Shown here: one piece after another, positions 48,630-59,219 of the stretch | Layout: each line of letters begins with the position of its first letter | How positions within the stretch are numbered: position 1 is the first letter of the stretch | Assembly (NCBI GenBank): GCA_050084985.1 | Contig: JBITNC010000001.1 | Span: forward strand, 198,586,001 to 198,650,000 | Source: Nageia nagi | Taxonomy: Eukaryota; Pinophyta | Direction: 5' to 3' | DNA: 64,000 nt | Program-made: the position numbers and the translations under genes | Notes under the pieces: model-generated | What the model saw: the letters and a program-made list of their open reading frames with translations, nothing else | What the model was told of the DNA's origin: nothing | Database searches by the model: none

Positions 48630-49876
48630 GGATAAGTTTGAGAACTTTGACAAGTATAAAAAAGATACAATTTATATAGGTGATAACTTTACTCTTGAAG
48701 TCCAAGGAATTTAGAGTGTGTTGATTCACAATAAGGTTGTTGATAGTGTGCTCTATGTTCCTAAGCTTAGGATAAAACTTCTCTCCATGATCCAAGTTGC
48801 TAGAAAAGAGTACTCTTTTGAGTTTGACTCTCAATCCTAGTGCATTAAGAGAGGACTTACCATGTTGGTTAAAGGATCAATGAAAGATGATCTCTATATT
48901 ATGAATCAAGTTCCATCAAAGATTTGTCTTGCTACAAGTGTGTGTTCTAGAGGCAATCTTTAGCACCATAATTTAGGGCACCTTAACCATAAGAGTATTC
49001 AAGTTATGAAAGACCAAAAACTTGTGGAAGGTTTTCCTTCAATTTATTCTTCAATTAGTTTATGCAAGAAGTTCATTCTTGGCAAGATCCATAGATAAAA
49101 GTTTGAAAAAGTTAAGACAATAAGAGCATCTCAACCTCTTCAACTTATGCATTCAAATTTGATGGGTCAATTTTAAACTAAGTTGCTTAGAGGAGCAATT
49201 TATGTCTTAAACTTCATTGATGACTCTAGTAGGATGACATTTGGGTATCTACTTGAGCATAAGGATCAAACCTTTGAGAGTTTTAAGGTTTTAAGGCCTT
49301 TGTTGAAAATTAAAATAACTTTAAAATGAAGATGTTGAGATTAGATAATGGGAGAGAATATAACAACAATGAGTTCAATGACTATTGTGCTAAGTATGGA
49401 ATCAAAAGGTAGTTTACCATTCCTTACACTCCTTAGCAAAATGTTGTTGCAAAAAGGAAAAATAGATAATTATAGAAATGGCTAAATGCATGTTAGGTAA
49501 TCTTCTTAGTTTCTTGTGGGGTGAAGCTATGAACACTACTATTTACACCTTGAATAGGTGTCCTATAAAATATATTCAGGGTAAAACTCATTTTAAGGTA
49601 TGGTTAGGAAGAAAACTTAATATTTTACACCTTAGGGTGTTTAATTGTGAAGCATTCTCATACATTATTTCTAAGAAAAAGAAAAAATTGGACAAAAGAG
49701 TTGAAAAATGCATCTTTATGTGTTATGATAGTCAACATAGAGGTTGCAAACTCTACTCTCCATCCTACAAAGTTGTGTTTATTTTAAAGGATGTAAAGTT
49801 TAATGAACTTCTTGAAGAATCTGCTTCTAATGAGGTTGTTGATGATCTAGAGGACTCTTCAATTACACCTAGCTAG
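48600..49876 (+). pseudogene. pol: Protease and integrase of element Z
   Basis: At 48,615 the frame reads WIVD and then a stop; the rest of the protease active site (SGA and following residues) is missing and the frame changes. The GAG-pre-integrase segment HHNLGHLNHKSIQVM is at 48,967; the second Cys of the integrase zinc motif is now Phe (CKKF). In the core, LMHSNLMG (49,147) has Asn for the first catalytic Asp; RLDNGREYNN (49,340) keeps the second Asp. The C-terminal part is open from 49,478 to 49,876 (LNRCPIKYIQGKTHFKVW). Dead copy. Confidence 0.82.
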
Positions 49877-50019
49877 TTAGATATTAATATAGACAAGTCA
49901 CCTTAAGAATAAAATTCTCCATCACAAAGGTTAATAAGGAGCATGACCTTGAACAAATCCTTATTTTCCAAGATTGATAATAAACATGAGTCCTCAACCT
50001 TGAAAGAAGCTTCTAAGCA

Positions 50020-51500
50020 TGAGTGCTAGATGGAAGCCATAAAAGTGCAGTTTGAGGCATTTATGAAAAATAAAACTTAAGATTTGGTTCCTTATCACAA
50101 TGAGAAGAATGTGATTGGCAATAAATGGATCTTCAAGGTCAAGTTCAATTTAGTTGAAGATATTGAGAAATACAAGGCAAGGTTAGTAGCTAAAGGTTTT
50201 GCTTAGAAATACTATGTAGGTTATGAGGAAACCTTTGCTCTCATGGTAAAGATGCCTATTGTAAGAATTATCCTTGCTCTTTCTACAGCTCAAGGATGGA
50301 ATGTTTTTCAACTTGACATCAAGAGTGCATTTCTCAATGGTGACTTAGATGTGAAAATCTTCATAAATCAAACAGGAGGGTTCATTATCAAAGGTAAAGA
50401 ATCCTTTATGTGCAAGCTAAATAAGTCATTATATGGACTTAAGTAATCACCTAGAGCTTAGTACAGAAAGATTTTAGGGTATTTTGAAGACATTAGTTTT
50501 GCCAAGTGTTTTTTGACTTTGATCTATATGTGCTTAATCAGAAAAAACACATGGTCTTGATTCTCCTTTATGTGAATGATCTTTTGATAATTGGGAATAA
50601 TGAAAAAATCATTCAAGAGTGCATATCTAAACTTAAAGCAATGTTTGAAATGACTGATCTTGGTCTCTTGCACTACTATCTTAGAATGCAAGTCTATCAA
50701 TATAAGCATTATACTTATCTTAGTCAATCTAAATATATATCAGATATCTTGTAGAAGTTTGGAATGCATGAGTGTAGATATGTTATGATCCTAGTCTCTC
50801 CTAGAATCATTATTTCTTTGAGCTTTAACTCTCAATTAGCTAATGCTACAACTTATAGGAAATTAATTAATAGTCTTTTGTATTTGACTATATCCAAGCT
50901 AGATATTACCTTTATAGTGAATCTGATGACATGATTCATGCAAAAACCATATGTTGAGCACCTCAATGCTATTAAGAAAATCTTAAGGTATGTTGTACGG
51001 ACTAAGGATCTTACTCTTAAGTATTCTAAGTTGCCCTCATTTGTTCTCTTTAGATTCTTAGATTTTGACTATGGAGGAGATAGGGATGATAGAAAATCAA
51101 CCTCTACATATGTGTTTAGCATTGGTTCAGGTACTATCTCTTGGGATTCCAAAAAGCAACCTATTATTTTTTTTTTCCACCATAGAAGTCAAATATCGTG
51201 CCATGTCTATCGCATCCTAGGAAGCTATTTGGCTAAGGCATATTCTGAAAGAAATTGGGTATGAGTAAGGTGACTCATATTTGATTTTTTAGATAATTAG
51301 TTAACTATTTCTTTGGCTAAGAATCTTGTGTTCCATTAGAGAATAAAACATGTGAAAATCCATGCCCATTTTATCAGGAAGAAGGTTCTTAATGGCATCA
51401 TACACCTAGAGTATTTTCCATCCAACTTGAACTTCATTGATTTATTCACCAAGCCCATCCTAGAAGCTTAATTTTGTAAGCTTAGGGATCCTATTGGGTT
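50020..51500 (+). pseudogene. pol: Reverse transcriptase and RNase H of element Z
   Basis: RT motifs in order: GNKWIFKVKFN (50,117), YKARLVAKGFA (50,173), WNVFQLDIKSAFLNGDLD (50,300) and LLYVNDLLIIGN (50,570), where the catalytic YVDD reads YVND. RNase H follows: LNAIKKILRYV (50,965), DRDDRKSTSTYVFSIGSG (51,085), then HVKIHAHFIRKKVL and IDLFTKPILEA (51,350-51,470). Frame changes at about 50,450-50,510 and before 50,938. The next copia-type landmark, CAAGGGGGAG at 51,515, follows at once. Confidence 0.85.
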
Positions 51501-51514
51501 GGTGAAGTTGCCCT

Positions 51515-51524
51515 CAAGGGGGAG
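51515..51524 (+). other. Internal polypurine tract of Z
   Basis: CAAGGGGGAG followed by TG lies just after the pol end, where copia elements usually have the 3' LTR, but no LTR begins here; the LTR is 0.7 kb downstream. It could act as a second plus-strand primer. Confidence 0.5.
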
Positions 51525-51530
51525 TGAAGT

Positions 51531-52225
51531 TTGAATTCTTGTGTTGAATTCATGTTTGTAATGACAACTTCACCCCTAGGAGGATTTTTATGTTGTATAG
51601 TGTTAATTTTATTGTACACCTTTATGGTAAGTTCGCTCTGTGTGAAAAACTTATTGTACAAATTTTTAAAGAAAAAAGATTGGTCAATCTATCACTATTT
51701 AGTTATCCATGTATGAAGAACTCTTATGTGTCCTTTGGTACTATTCAGTTATCCATATGTTGGGAACTCATATGTACATGCTCTATTTTGTAATGATAAT
51801 CAACATATGTTTTATATAAAATAGGTGATTATGAGTTTTGACTTAGCATCTTCATGATGACTTATAGTGCACCATCGATTAGTTCATGATGGCATTTGTA
51901 TGATTCATCTATCCTTGTTGATATAAATATGTTGCATCTAATTGATCTTGTTATTTGAGCTACTTATGATTCGTAGGTTCCTTTAAGATTATAGGTTACT
52001 TACTTCAGGTATGCAGGCTCTTGGAGACTCTTCATAACTTGTAGTTGGATGACTACTTCATGTACATTGAAACCAGTTGTGGTTAATGATTATATTTAGA
52101 AAACTAGATCTTTCTTACTTCACAAATATTTAAAAAGTTCTCATCTTAGTTGTATCTATTTGGACAAAAACTCTCTTACTTTCTCTCTTTCTTCTCTCTT
52201 ATTCACTCTATCCCAAGATTGCATT
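51531..52225 (+). other. 3' untranslated region of Z
   Basis: About 700 bases without a domain. Contains a local direct repeat around ctatttagttatccat/ctattcagttatccat (51,695 and 51,742). No env-like ORF. Confidence 0.5.
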
Positions 52226-52234
52226 AAGGGGAAG
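52226..52234 (+). other. Polypurine tract of Z
   Basis: AAGGGGAAG directly before the 3' LTR. Confidence 0.75.
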
Positions 52235-52635
52235 TGTTGGAATGTATAATGCATTATTCTAAAGGTTATGTAATAATATTCTATGTAAGTTCACTAATAC
52301 TTAAGGGTATCATTTGATACCTTAAGTATTTAAGTGAATATGATAATGTAACTTGTCCTACACTCCATGCCATGAGCATGCCCCTTGGGTAAAAGGATGT
52401 GCATGTCATGATTTTGTACATTGGATAAAAGGGTGATACAAAAAGGGATTTTGGCCTATAAATAGAAGGCTCCCTCTTTGTGATCATACACCAATTTGTA
52501 GAGTAAAGCTATGCTATATGATAATATTTAGGATATAAGTTAGGAGAATTGTAAGAGATTCATGTTTGTGAATAAAGTGAGATCTAGTTAGTAGATGTAC
52601 TCCAAGTTGGAGGAACCACTTACATCTTATGTTAT
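52235..52635 (+). repeat. 3' LTR of Z, segment 1
   Basis: 401 bp ending in GTTAT, the 5' TSD of W. Continues at 57,911. Confidence 0.88.
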
Positions 52636-53757
52636 TGATCTAAAAATTTGGATCCCTTCAATATTTAGTAATCTTTATTTTAATGTGTTTAATGTGTTTG
52701 TCTTGTCTTCAGCTTTTTGATGCTTCTTTCAGATCAAGAATCCAAATTTGTATGCGAAAGTTATGGCCTTAAGTCCAGTTTGAGTATTTTTGAAAAAAAA
52801 AAAAATTCAAAATAGGCAAGACCTGCCCGCCAACATGGAGACCACGTAAATGTGACGGACATGCCAGCATCGCCAGCCTGCTGATGCATCAGATCTACCT
52901 AACACCACCTACCACATCAGGCATTTGAACTGATTGACTATGCTTAGCTACCCACGTGATTACATCCACCTACTGACCAACCGTATCCTACCATGCAACC
53001 CGCCTGACCGCCTACGTGTACTACCCAGTTAGCTAGCCAATCAACCTACCTACCTGTTGACCATTTAACCAGCCTAACTGCCTACCATGTGTTGCCACCA
53101 CAGTGCACCCACCTAGTTTTGGACTTATTTAACATATTTTAGGTGTTTCTAAGTTTTTTTTTGGCAATTTTTGATTCACTTAAGGTCCTATTTTTGGACT
53201 GAGTTTATCCTACAGCCTGCAATAGTCTAGAGAGCATGTTTTTCAATTTTAGAGCTCATTTTAGGAAGATTTTGGTAACCATTTGAGACCAAATTTGGTA
53301 GGAAGATCAAGGAGGTTAATGGGTATCTAAAAATGTAATATTTTTTAGATTTCCTAGTTGTAATTCTCTCTAATTTTAGCTCCCAAAAATTGTATAAAAG
53401 AGAAGCAAATTGGATAGAAGAGGAAAAAAAAAGAGGATTTCAGGAAGTGTTTTAGTTTTGTTATGATTTTCAAAGCTAAGAGTGTGTTGTGAATGTGAGA
53501 GGAGGTTTTGAAGGACCAAGGAGGCCTTGTAAAGTGATTTCCCCATTGATAGAAGAGAGCTTTTGAGTTGGATGTAGCCCACATTGGGTGAACTAGGATA
53601 AATCTTGCTTGTCTCTTCTTTGGTGAATGCTTTTCTCTTCTCTATGTTTGCAATTTGTTTTCCTAAATTCCCTTTACAAGCACTTAATTATTTAAGTGTG
53701 AATTGATCTTAGGAGAAGATTAAATTGAAATTGTTTAATCTTACTATTTATTGATCA
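52636..53757 (+). repeat. 5' LTR of W
   Basis: 1,122 bp. Contains a C-rich, CpG-bearing low-complexity block (52,815-53,110) that stands out from the AT-rich surroundings and differs from the other LTR mainly by transitions. TATA-like tataaaag near 53,393. Confidence 0.92.
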
Positions 53758-53761
53758 AGTT

Positions 53762-53777
53762 TGGTATCAGAGCTAGG
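53762..53777 (+). other. Primer-binding site of W (initiator tRNA-Met)
   Basis: TGGTATCAGAGCTAGG, four bases after the LTR; the best preserved PBS in the window. Confidence 0.88.
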
Positions 53778-53803
53778 TTGAATCATTGGGATAACCTCTA
53801 TTT

Positions 53804-56620
53804 TTGAGATTGTTGTTGGTGTTTGGAAAGTGTTCTTGCATGTATACCAGGTCACAAAGAAAGAAAAGAGAAGGAGAATTTGTGGAGGAGGACCCAGAAA
53901 TTGGTTCTAGAGTTTGTCTAAAGAAGCAAAGAGAGCTTGGAGCCATGGCCAATGAAGGAGGGTCTTATGTGGAGAAGCAAATTGCTGATCTTGCCATAAT
54001 ATTCTAGAAAATGTCTCTACAATTCCAACATTTTCAAGAGCAACAATACAAGAAAAATGAAGGTGAAACTAGTGAAAGTAATAAAATTGACAATGATGTT
54101 ACACATAGTGTTTTTCATAGTTCTCCTTTGAAATTGGAAGTTAAATTTGATTTGCCTACTTTTATTGGGGAAGTAAATGCTGAAAAGTTAGACCATTGGA
54201 TCAAACAAATTGAAGTGTATTGTAGAATTCAAAGAATTGTAAGAGATGAGGATAAAATCCAATTAGCAACTCTTAAAATGAGTGGTAATGCACTTGTTTG
54301 GTGGGAAAGTTGTTTACAAAGTAAGAATGAATCTATTCAAGCTTGTATTGCTTCTTGGACTCATTTTGTACAATTGCTTAGAAATTAATTTTATCCTTTA
54401 GGTTATCGGCAAAAGGCAATCATGGAATGGCAAACTTTCTATGAAGGCAAAGGGCAAAGTGTGCAAGAGTACACTACGGAATTCCAAAGAAGAGCTACAA
54501 TGCTAGGTATTCCTCTTGATTCCTAAGATACTCTTCTTAAGTATATTGGTGGTTTGCATAATTATTTAAGGCATACAATATTGATGTTTGATCCAAATGA
54601 TTTGGATAAAGTTTGTGTACAAGCCACTCACTTAGAAGAAAGGGGAAAATTTGTTAAAGAAGGTAAAAAGAACAATGCTTCCAATTACAATAGCAATAAT
54701 GATTTTGAAAGGAATAATGGAAAGGGGAAAAAGAAAACTATGTCCACTACACAAAAGTCTAAATATGTATGTGCACATTGTCAAAAAGAAGGTCATTTAG
54801 AGGCTAAATGTTGGAAATTGCATCTTGAATTACGCCCTAAAGGTCAAAGAAAGCAAACAAATACTGTTACTTATGAAATTGATGATGGTTCAGATGTAGA
54901 TGATAAAATGGCATGCATGGTTTTGCATAATACACCTAATGAAGATGAGGAAAAGAAGAAAATTGAACTTTTTCACATCAAGGTGCAAGCTAAGAAGACT
55001 AGGATTGATACATTGCTTGATTCTAGATCTCAAGCTAATTTGATTGCAGAAAAGTATGTCAAATCACTTGCACTCACTACTCAACCCCATCCAAACCCAT
55101 ATCCATTGGGATGGGTTAATAACAATTCAAAGTTGAAAGTAACACAACAATGCAAGTTGCAATTTGGGATTAACAGGGATTACATTGATGAAGTTTTACT
55201 TGATGTTGTTCCTTTGGATATTTGTGGGATTGTGCTTGGTAGTCCTTATCTATGGGAAAGAGATGCTTTATTTCATAGAAAGGAAAACAAATATAGACTC
55301 ATTAAAGATGGAATTGAATACATGGTTAGTGCTCATCAAAGCAAGAAAAAGGATATTTCTTTGATTACTATAGGATAAGAAAAGAAGCTAATCAATGGAC
55401 AAATGTTTATACTTGCAATGGTGAAATCTCAAGATGAAGTGGAAAACATAAAGGCACTTGAAGATTGTGAACCACAATACAAAGAAGAAGTTAAAGAGGT
55501 AATTTTTGAATTTGAAGATTTATTTCAAGTACCTAAAGAAATTCCACCTAAAAGAGATATACAACATGAGATTCAATTACATCCTAATGTTGCACTTCCT
55601 AATATTGGCTTGTATAGAAATTCTATTTTGAAAAATGAAGAAATTAAGAAACAAGTCAAGGAATTGTTAGATCAAAGAGTCATTAGACCTAGCACATCAC
55701 CATGTGGATCTCCTATTGTTATAATTCCAAAGAAAGATGGAACTTGGTAAAGTGTTAAAAAATGGAAGCACTACTTGGTAGGTAAAGAGACAATAATACA
55801 TACAAACCATCAACCCTTGCAATATCTTCAATCACAATCTAAGTTGCAACAATCTAGGCACTTTCGTTGGATGGGATTTTTGCAACAATTTCATTTGGTG
55901 ATTAAGTATAAGAAGGGTACTCAAAATAAAATTATTGATATGTTGTCTAGGCCTCCAATAGTTGCTAGTGCTGTGATTCTACAAAATAGTTCTTTAATGC
56001 ATGATGGGTATAAAGAACAATATGTGGTTGATCCTGATTTCCAAAATGTCTATCATAGATTGAGCCTTGGTAATGAGGTTGGAAATCATGACTTTCATTT
56101 GCACGATGGATTATTTTTTCATTTGGGAAAAATTTGTATTCCTAATTATGAGAGGAATGATCTGATTAGGGAAGCTCATACTTCTCATATTTCAAGACAC
56201 TTTGGTGTTGGAAAAACTCTTGCTAATCTACAAAGGAATTGTTATTGGCCTAAAATGCAAGAAAATGTATCCAGGTATAAAGAGAAGCATGATCGTCATC
56301 AGGTGGATCATAAATTTTAGGTTGGGGATCAGGTATGGCTTCATCTTAACAAGGAGAGACAGCATGGTGAGGGAAGGAAGTTGAAACCCATAAGGTATAG
56401 TCCATTTACCATTATTGGTCAAGTTGGGGAAAATGCATTTTGGTTAGACTTACCACCCTATATGCAAATGTATTCTGTTATTAATGTTGAGAACTTGAAG
56501 TTGTATGAACCAGCCTTAGTTGCAGAAGATACAGATGTCATGTTACCATCAGTTGAGGATTTAGCCCCTGAGCATATGAATGTGTTGGTTGAGGATGCAA
56601 TATTAGAAAAGAAGCAATGA
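53804..56620 (+). pseudogene. W polyprotein: gag - PR - partial RT/RNase H - partial IN, one frame
   Basis: 939 codons in one frame with no frameshift and six stops (54,005 TAG; 54,386, 54,524, 55,376, 55,748 TAA; 56,318 TAG). Gag capsid: VKFDLPTFIGEVNAEKLDHW, ALVWWESCL, GQSVQEYTTEFQRRA. CCHC knuckle CAHCQKEGHLEAKC (54,769-54,810). Protease TLLDSRSQANLI (55,010), with DSG now DSR. The RT N-terminus ends at VIIPKKDGTW (55,747) and jumps directly to the last part of RNase H (VKKWKHYL, IIHTNHQPLQYL), losing roughly 250 residues with the catalytic Asp pair. Integrase keeps HTSHISRHFGVGKTL and NCYWPKMQENVSRY, then jumps at about 56,278 to the C-terminal tail (HDRHQVDHKF, VWLHLNKE, INVENLKLYEP), losing the whole DDE core. 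Both joins keep frame. Confidence 0.88.
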
Positions 56621-56772
56621 TCATCTTGTAGTGGCATACATGAGTTGTGGCATATTGGAGTGAAGGGCCAACATCCACACAAGGCCAAGTCATATGCAGT
56701 TGATTGGGTGAGGGAGCTCTACCCTCACCTCATTCCATCATTCTAAATGCTTTTGGGGACAAAAGATCTCTC

Positions 56773-56786
56773 TCAATGGGGAGGAA
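56773..56786 (+). other. Polypurine tract of W
   Basis: TCAATGGGGAGGAA directly before the 3' LTR. Confidence 0.8.
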
Positions 56787-57905
56787 TGATCCAAAAATTT
56801 GGATCCCTTCAACATTTAGTAATCTTTATTTCAATGTGTTCAGTGTGTTTGTCTTATGTTTAGCTTTTTGACGCTTCTTTCAGATTGAGAATTCAAATCT
56901 GTATGCGAAAGTTATGGCCTTAAGTCCAATTTGAGTATTTTTGAAAAAAAAAAAATTCAAAATAGGCAGGACCCGCCTGCCAACATGGAGACCACGTAAA
57001 TGTGACGGATACACCAGCATCACCAGCCTATCGATGTGTCAGATCTACCTGACACTGCCTACCACATCAGGCATTTGACTCCATTGATTGTGCTCAGCCA
57101 CTCGTGTGACCATGTCTGCCTACCGACTAGCCAAGTCCTACCATGCAACCTACCTAACCACCTGCATGTACCACCCAGTCAGCTAGCCAATCAGCCTACC
57201 TGCCTATTGATCATTTGACCAACTTGATTGCCTGCCACATGTCACCACCACAGTGTACCTACCTAGTTTTGGATTTATTTAACATATTTTGGGTGTTTCT
57301 AAGGTTTTTTTTGGTAATTTTTGATTCACCTAAGGTCCTATTTTTGGGCTAAGTTTATCCTACAGCCTGCAATAGTCTAGAGAGTGTGTTTTTTAGTTTC
57401 AGAGCTCATTTTAGGAAGATTTTGGTAACCATTTGAGCCCAAATTTGGCAAGAAGATCAAGGAGGTTAATAGGTATCTAAAAATGTAATTTTTTTCAGAT
57501 TTCCTAGTTGTAATTCTCTCCAATTTTAGCTCCCAAAAATTGTATAAAAGGGGAGCAAATTGGATAGAAGAGGAAAAAAAGAGGATTTCGGAAAATGTTT
57601 CAATTTTGTTGTGATTTTTAGAGCTGAGAGTGTGTTGTGAATGTGAGAGGAGGTTTTGAAGGACCAAGGAAGCCTTATAAAGTGATTCCCCCATTGATAG
57701 AAGAGAGCTTTTGAGCTAGATGTAGCCCACACTGGGTGAACCAGGATAAATCTTGCTTGTCTCTTCTTTGGTGAATGCTTTTCTCTTCTCTGTGTTTGTA
57801 ATTTGTTTTCCTGAATTCCCTTTACAAGCACTTAATTGTTTAAGTGTGAATTGATCTTAGGAGAAGATTAAATTGAAATTATTTAATCTTACTATTTATG
57901 GATCA
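56787..57905 (+). repeat. 3' LTR of W
   Basis: 1,119 bp, colinear with 52,636-53,757. Confidence 0.92.
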
Positions 57906-57910
57906 GTTAT

Positions 57911-58009
57911 CTTTGTGAGATTGCTTTATGAGTTTGTTACATGTGTATTTTGAGCTTTCAAGAGATCTTGATTGTTTAGAATTGTATTAGTTATAGTGCA
58001 AATCCTTCA
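57911..58009 (+). repeat. 3' LTR of Z, segment 2
   Basis: The last 99 bp of the Z LTR, ending AATCCTTCA, after W and its TSD (57,906-57,910). Confidence 0.88.
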
Positions 58010-58323
58010 ACATCCAACCTTGGGGGCTTAATATTGTATTATTGCTCACTATTTATTTTCAATACAGTCATTAGGTACTTGGATCTTAATATTTGCCTTA
58101 TGTATACTTTCATATTGTAATGTTATGGTGTATTTAATATTTTTTACATGTTGTAGCCAGATGTTGGCATTGTGAGATTGTATTTGCTTGTATCTTGAGC
58201 TCTAACCATAAAATTGGGATATTGAGGTACTTGGTGCTTGTTTATGTCCTTCTAGGCCAAACATGGGTGCATATTTGCTTGAATTTAATTATTTGCACTT
58301 AAGATTTTATTTGAGATTTTACA
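58010..58323 (+). repeat. Right LTR of X, segment 3
   Basis: The last 314 bp of X, matching 31,240-31,554. Begins with the Z TSD copy ACATC and ends TTTTACA; followed by the X TSD ATAAT. Confidence 0.88.
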
Positions 58324-58373
58324 ATAATCTAACTGCTCCTTTCCAACTCTTATCTTTCTAATCATGATGATCA
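58324..58373 (-). pseudogene. Gene G exon, 5' half (split by X)
   Basis: Minus strand: acceptor TTTATTTAG ends at 58,374, then an open frame (MIRKIRVGKEQLDY) reaches the X TSD. Dropping X and one TSD copy continues it in frame at 29,844 as DLEDEKKR. Only this frame is open across the join. The exon is short, so the link is suggestive rather than proven. Confidence 0.45.
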
Positions 58374-58419
58374 CTAAATAAAGATAATAAAAAATTTAAT
58401 ATTATTAGCATAATAAAGG

Positions 58420-58650
58420 AAAAAAACAATGTTATAAATTTTAAATTTTAAACCTAATGTCATAATTTTTTTTTAACTTATGCTTAATTTTATAAATAAA
58501 TAAAAAATTAAACTTAATATCATAAATAAATAAAAAATTAAGCTTAATATCATAAATTTAAAAAACCAATTAAGCCTAATATCATTAATTTTTTTAATAA
58601 ATCCTAATATCATAAGTATTTTAAAAAAAATAACCATATTCCATAAATAT
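58420..58650. repeat. AT-rich tandem array (about 30-36 bp unit)
   Basis: Repeated cttaatatcataaat-type units separated by aaataaataaaaaatt runs, five to six drifted copies. Immediately beyond the gene G exon. Confidence 0.65.
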
Positions 58651-58862
58651 TTTGCAAAGTCCTAACCCTAAATTGTTTTACAAAGTCCTAAACCTAAATA
58701 TTTTTTCAAAGTTCTAATCCTAAATTTTCTTGCAAAGTCTTAACCCTAAAATGTTTTGCAAAGTCCTAATCCTAATTTTTTTTGCAAAGTCCTAACCCTA
58801 ATTTGTTTTTTTGCAAAGTCCTAATCCTAATTTTTTTTGCAAAGATAGAACCCTAAATTTTA
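58650..58862. repeat. Telomere-like tandem array (gcaaagtcctaaccctaa)
   Basis: Seven or more copies of a 26-34 bp unit, gcaaagtcctaaccctaa followed by a T-rich spacer. The CCTAACCCTAAA core resembles the plant telomere repeat CCCTAAA, but the spacer shows this is an interstitial array and not a telomere. Confidence 0.8.
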
Positions 58863-59219
58863 TAATTTTAATATAAAATTGTAAAGTATAATTTTATAAT
58901 TAATTAATTTTAAATTTTAAATTAGAATTATAATCATAATTTAAAATTGTAAATTATAATTTAAAATTTATACTATTTTATAATAATAATAAATTTGGTA
59001 AAATTGAGCAAAAATATTTATAAATACAATGACTATGTTCTCAAATCCTATATTCAAAGTAAAATTGACCAATTTCTTGAGAGTAAACTTTGGCAAACTT
59101 TTTGAGGGAAAAATTTGGCATATTGAGCAAAATTTCTTAGGCAAACTTAGGGCATCACATAGTTTTGCATAACTAGGGTATCTCAAGTATGTTTTTCTAT
59201 GTTTCTATTTTTTAAAGCA
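58863..59219. other. AT-rich spacer
   Basis: A minus frame (59,186-58,968) is open, but its composition looks like chance or leader sequence. Confidence 0.4.

Larger units (their letters stand above)
52636..57905 (+). mobile_element. Element W: Ty3/gypsy derivative with RT and integrase cores deleted
   Basis: 5,270 bp. LTRs begin TGATC(T/C)AAAAATTTGGATC and end in GGATCA/TGATCA. Perfect TSD GTTAT at 52,631-52,635 and 57,906-57,910. Removing W and one TSD copy rejoins the Z LTR at the expected 500 bp. iMet PBS, one long ORF frame and a polypurine tract are present. It is the innermost and so youngest element of the nest; LTR divergence is about 7-10% by eye. Confidence 0.92.
44479..58009 (+). 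mobile_element. Element Z: Ty1/copia retrotransposon (split by W)
   Basis: LTRs of about 500 bp (TGTTGGAATG, 5' copy TATTGGAATG, to AATCCTTCA), iMet-type PBS, gag, PR, IN, RT and RNase H in copia order. TSD ATGTC (44,474-44,478) and ACATC (58,010-58,014); the undisturbed site in X's left LTR reads gaggccaacatccaacc. Without W, Z is about 8.26 kb, with an unusually long 2.6-kb leader and 0.7-kb 3' UTR. Coding parts carry stops, shifts and lost catalytic residues. Confidence 0.87.
29850..58323 (+). mobile_element. Element X: LTR retrotransposon without pol, host of the nest
   Basis: LTR starts TGTGACATCC (right copy TATGAAGCCC) and ends in TTTTACA (left copy TTTTATA). Perfect 5-bp TSD ATAAT at 29,845-29,849 and 58,324-58,328. 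An iMet-type PBS follows the left LTR and a polypurine tract precedes the right one. Without later insertions the LTR is about 1.2 kb and the internal region 3.2 kb. The internal region has no RT, integrase or recognisable gag, so X fits a large non-autonomous (LARD-like) element. LTRs differ by about 12% over the first 232 bases by eye. Confidence 0.87.

Noticed and set aside
51515-51540. 3' end of copia element Z directly after pol
   Set aside because: The polypurine tract is present, but the sequence after it does not match the 5' LTR; the real LTR starts at 52,235 after another tract and has matching TSDs.
53354-53584. Overlapping minus frames repeated at 57,377-57,831
   Set aside because: They recur because they lie in the two LTR copies of W; no domain or conserved start.
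58650-58862. A true telomere or telomeric insertion
   Set aside because: The CCCTAA cores are separated by a constant non-telomeric spacer and are flanked by ordinary DNA on both sides.
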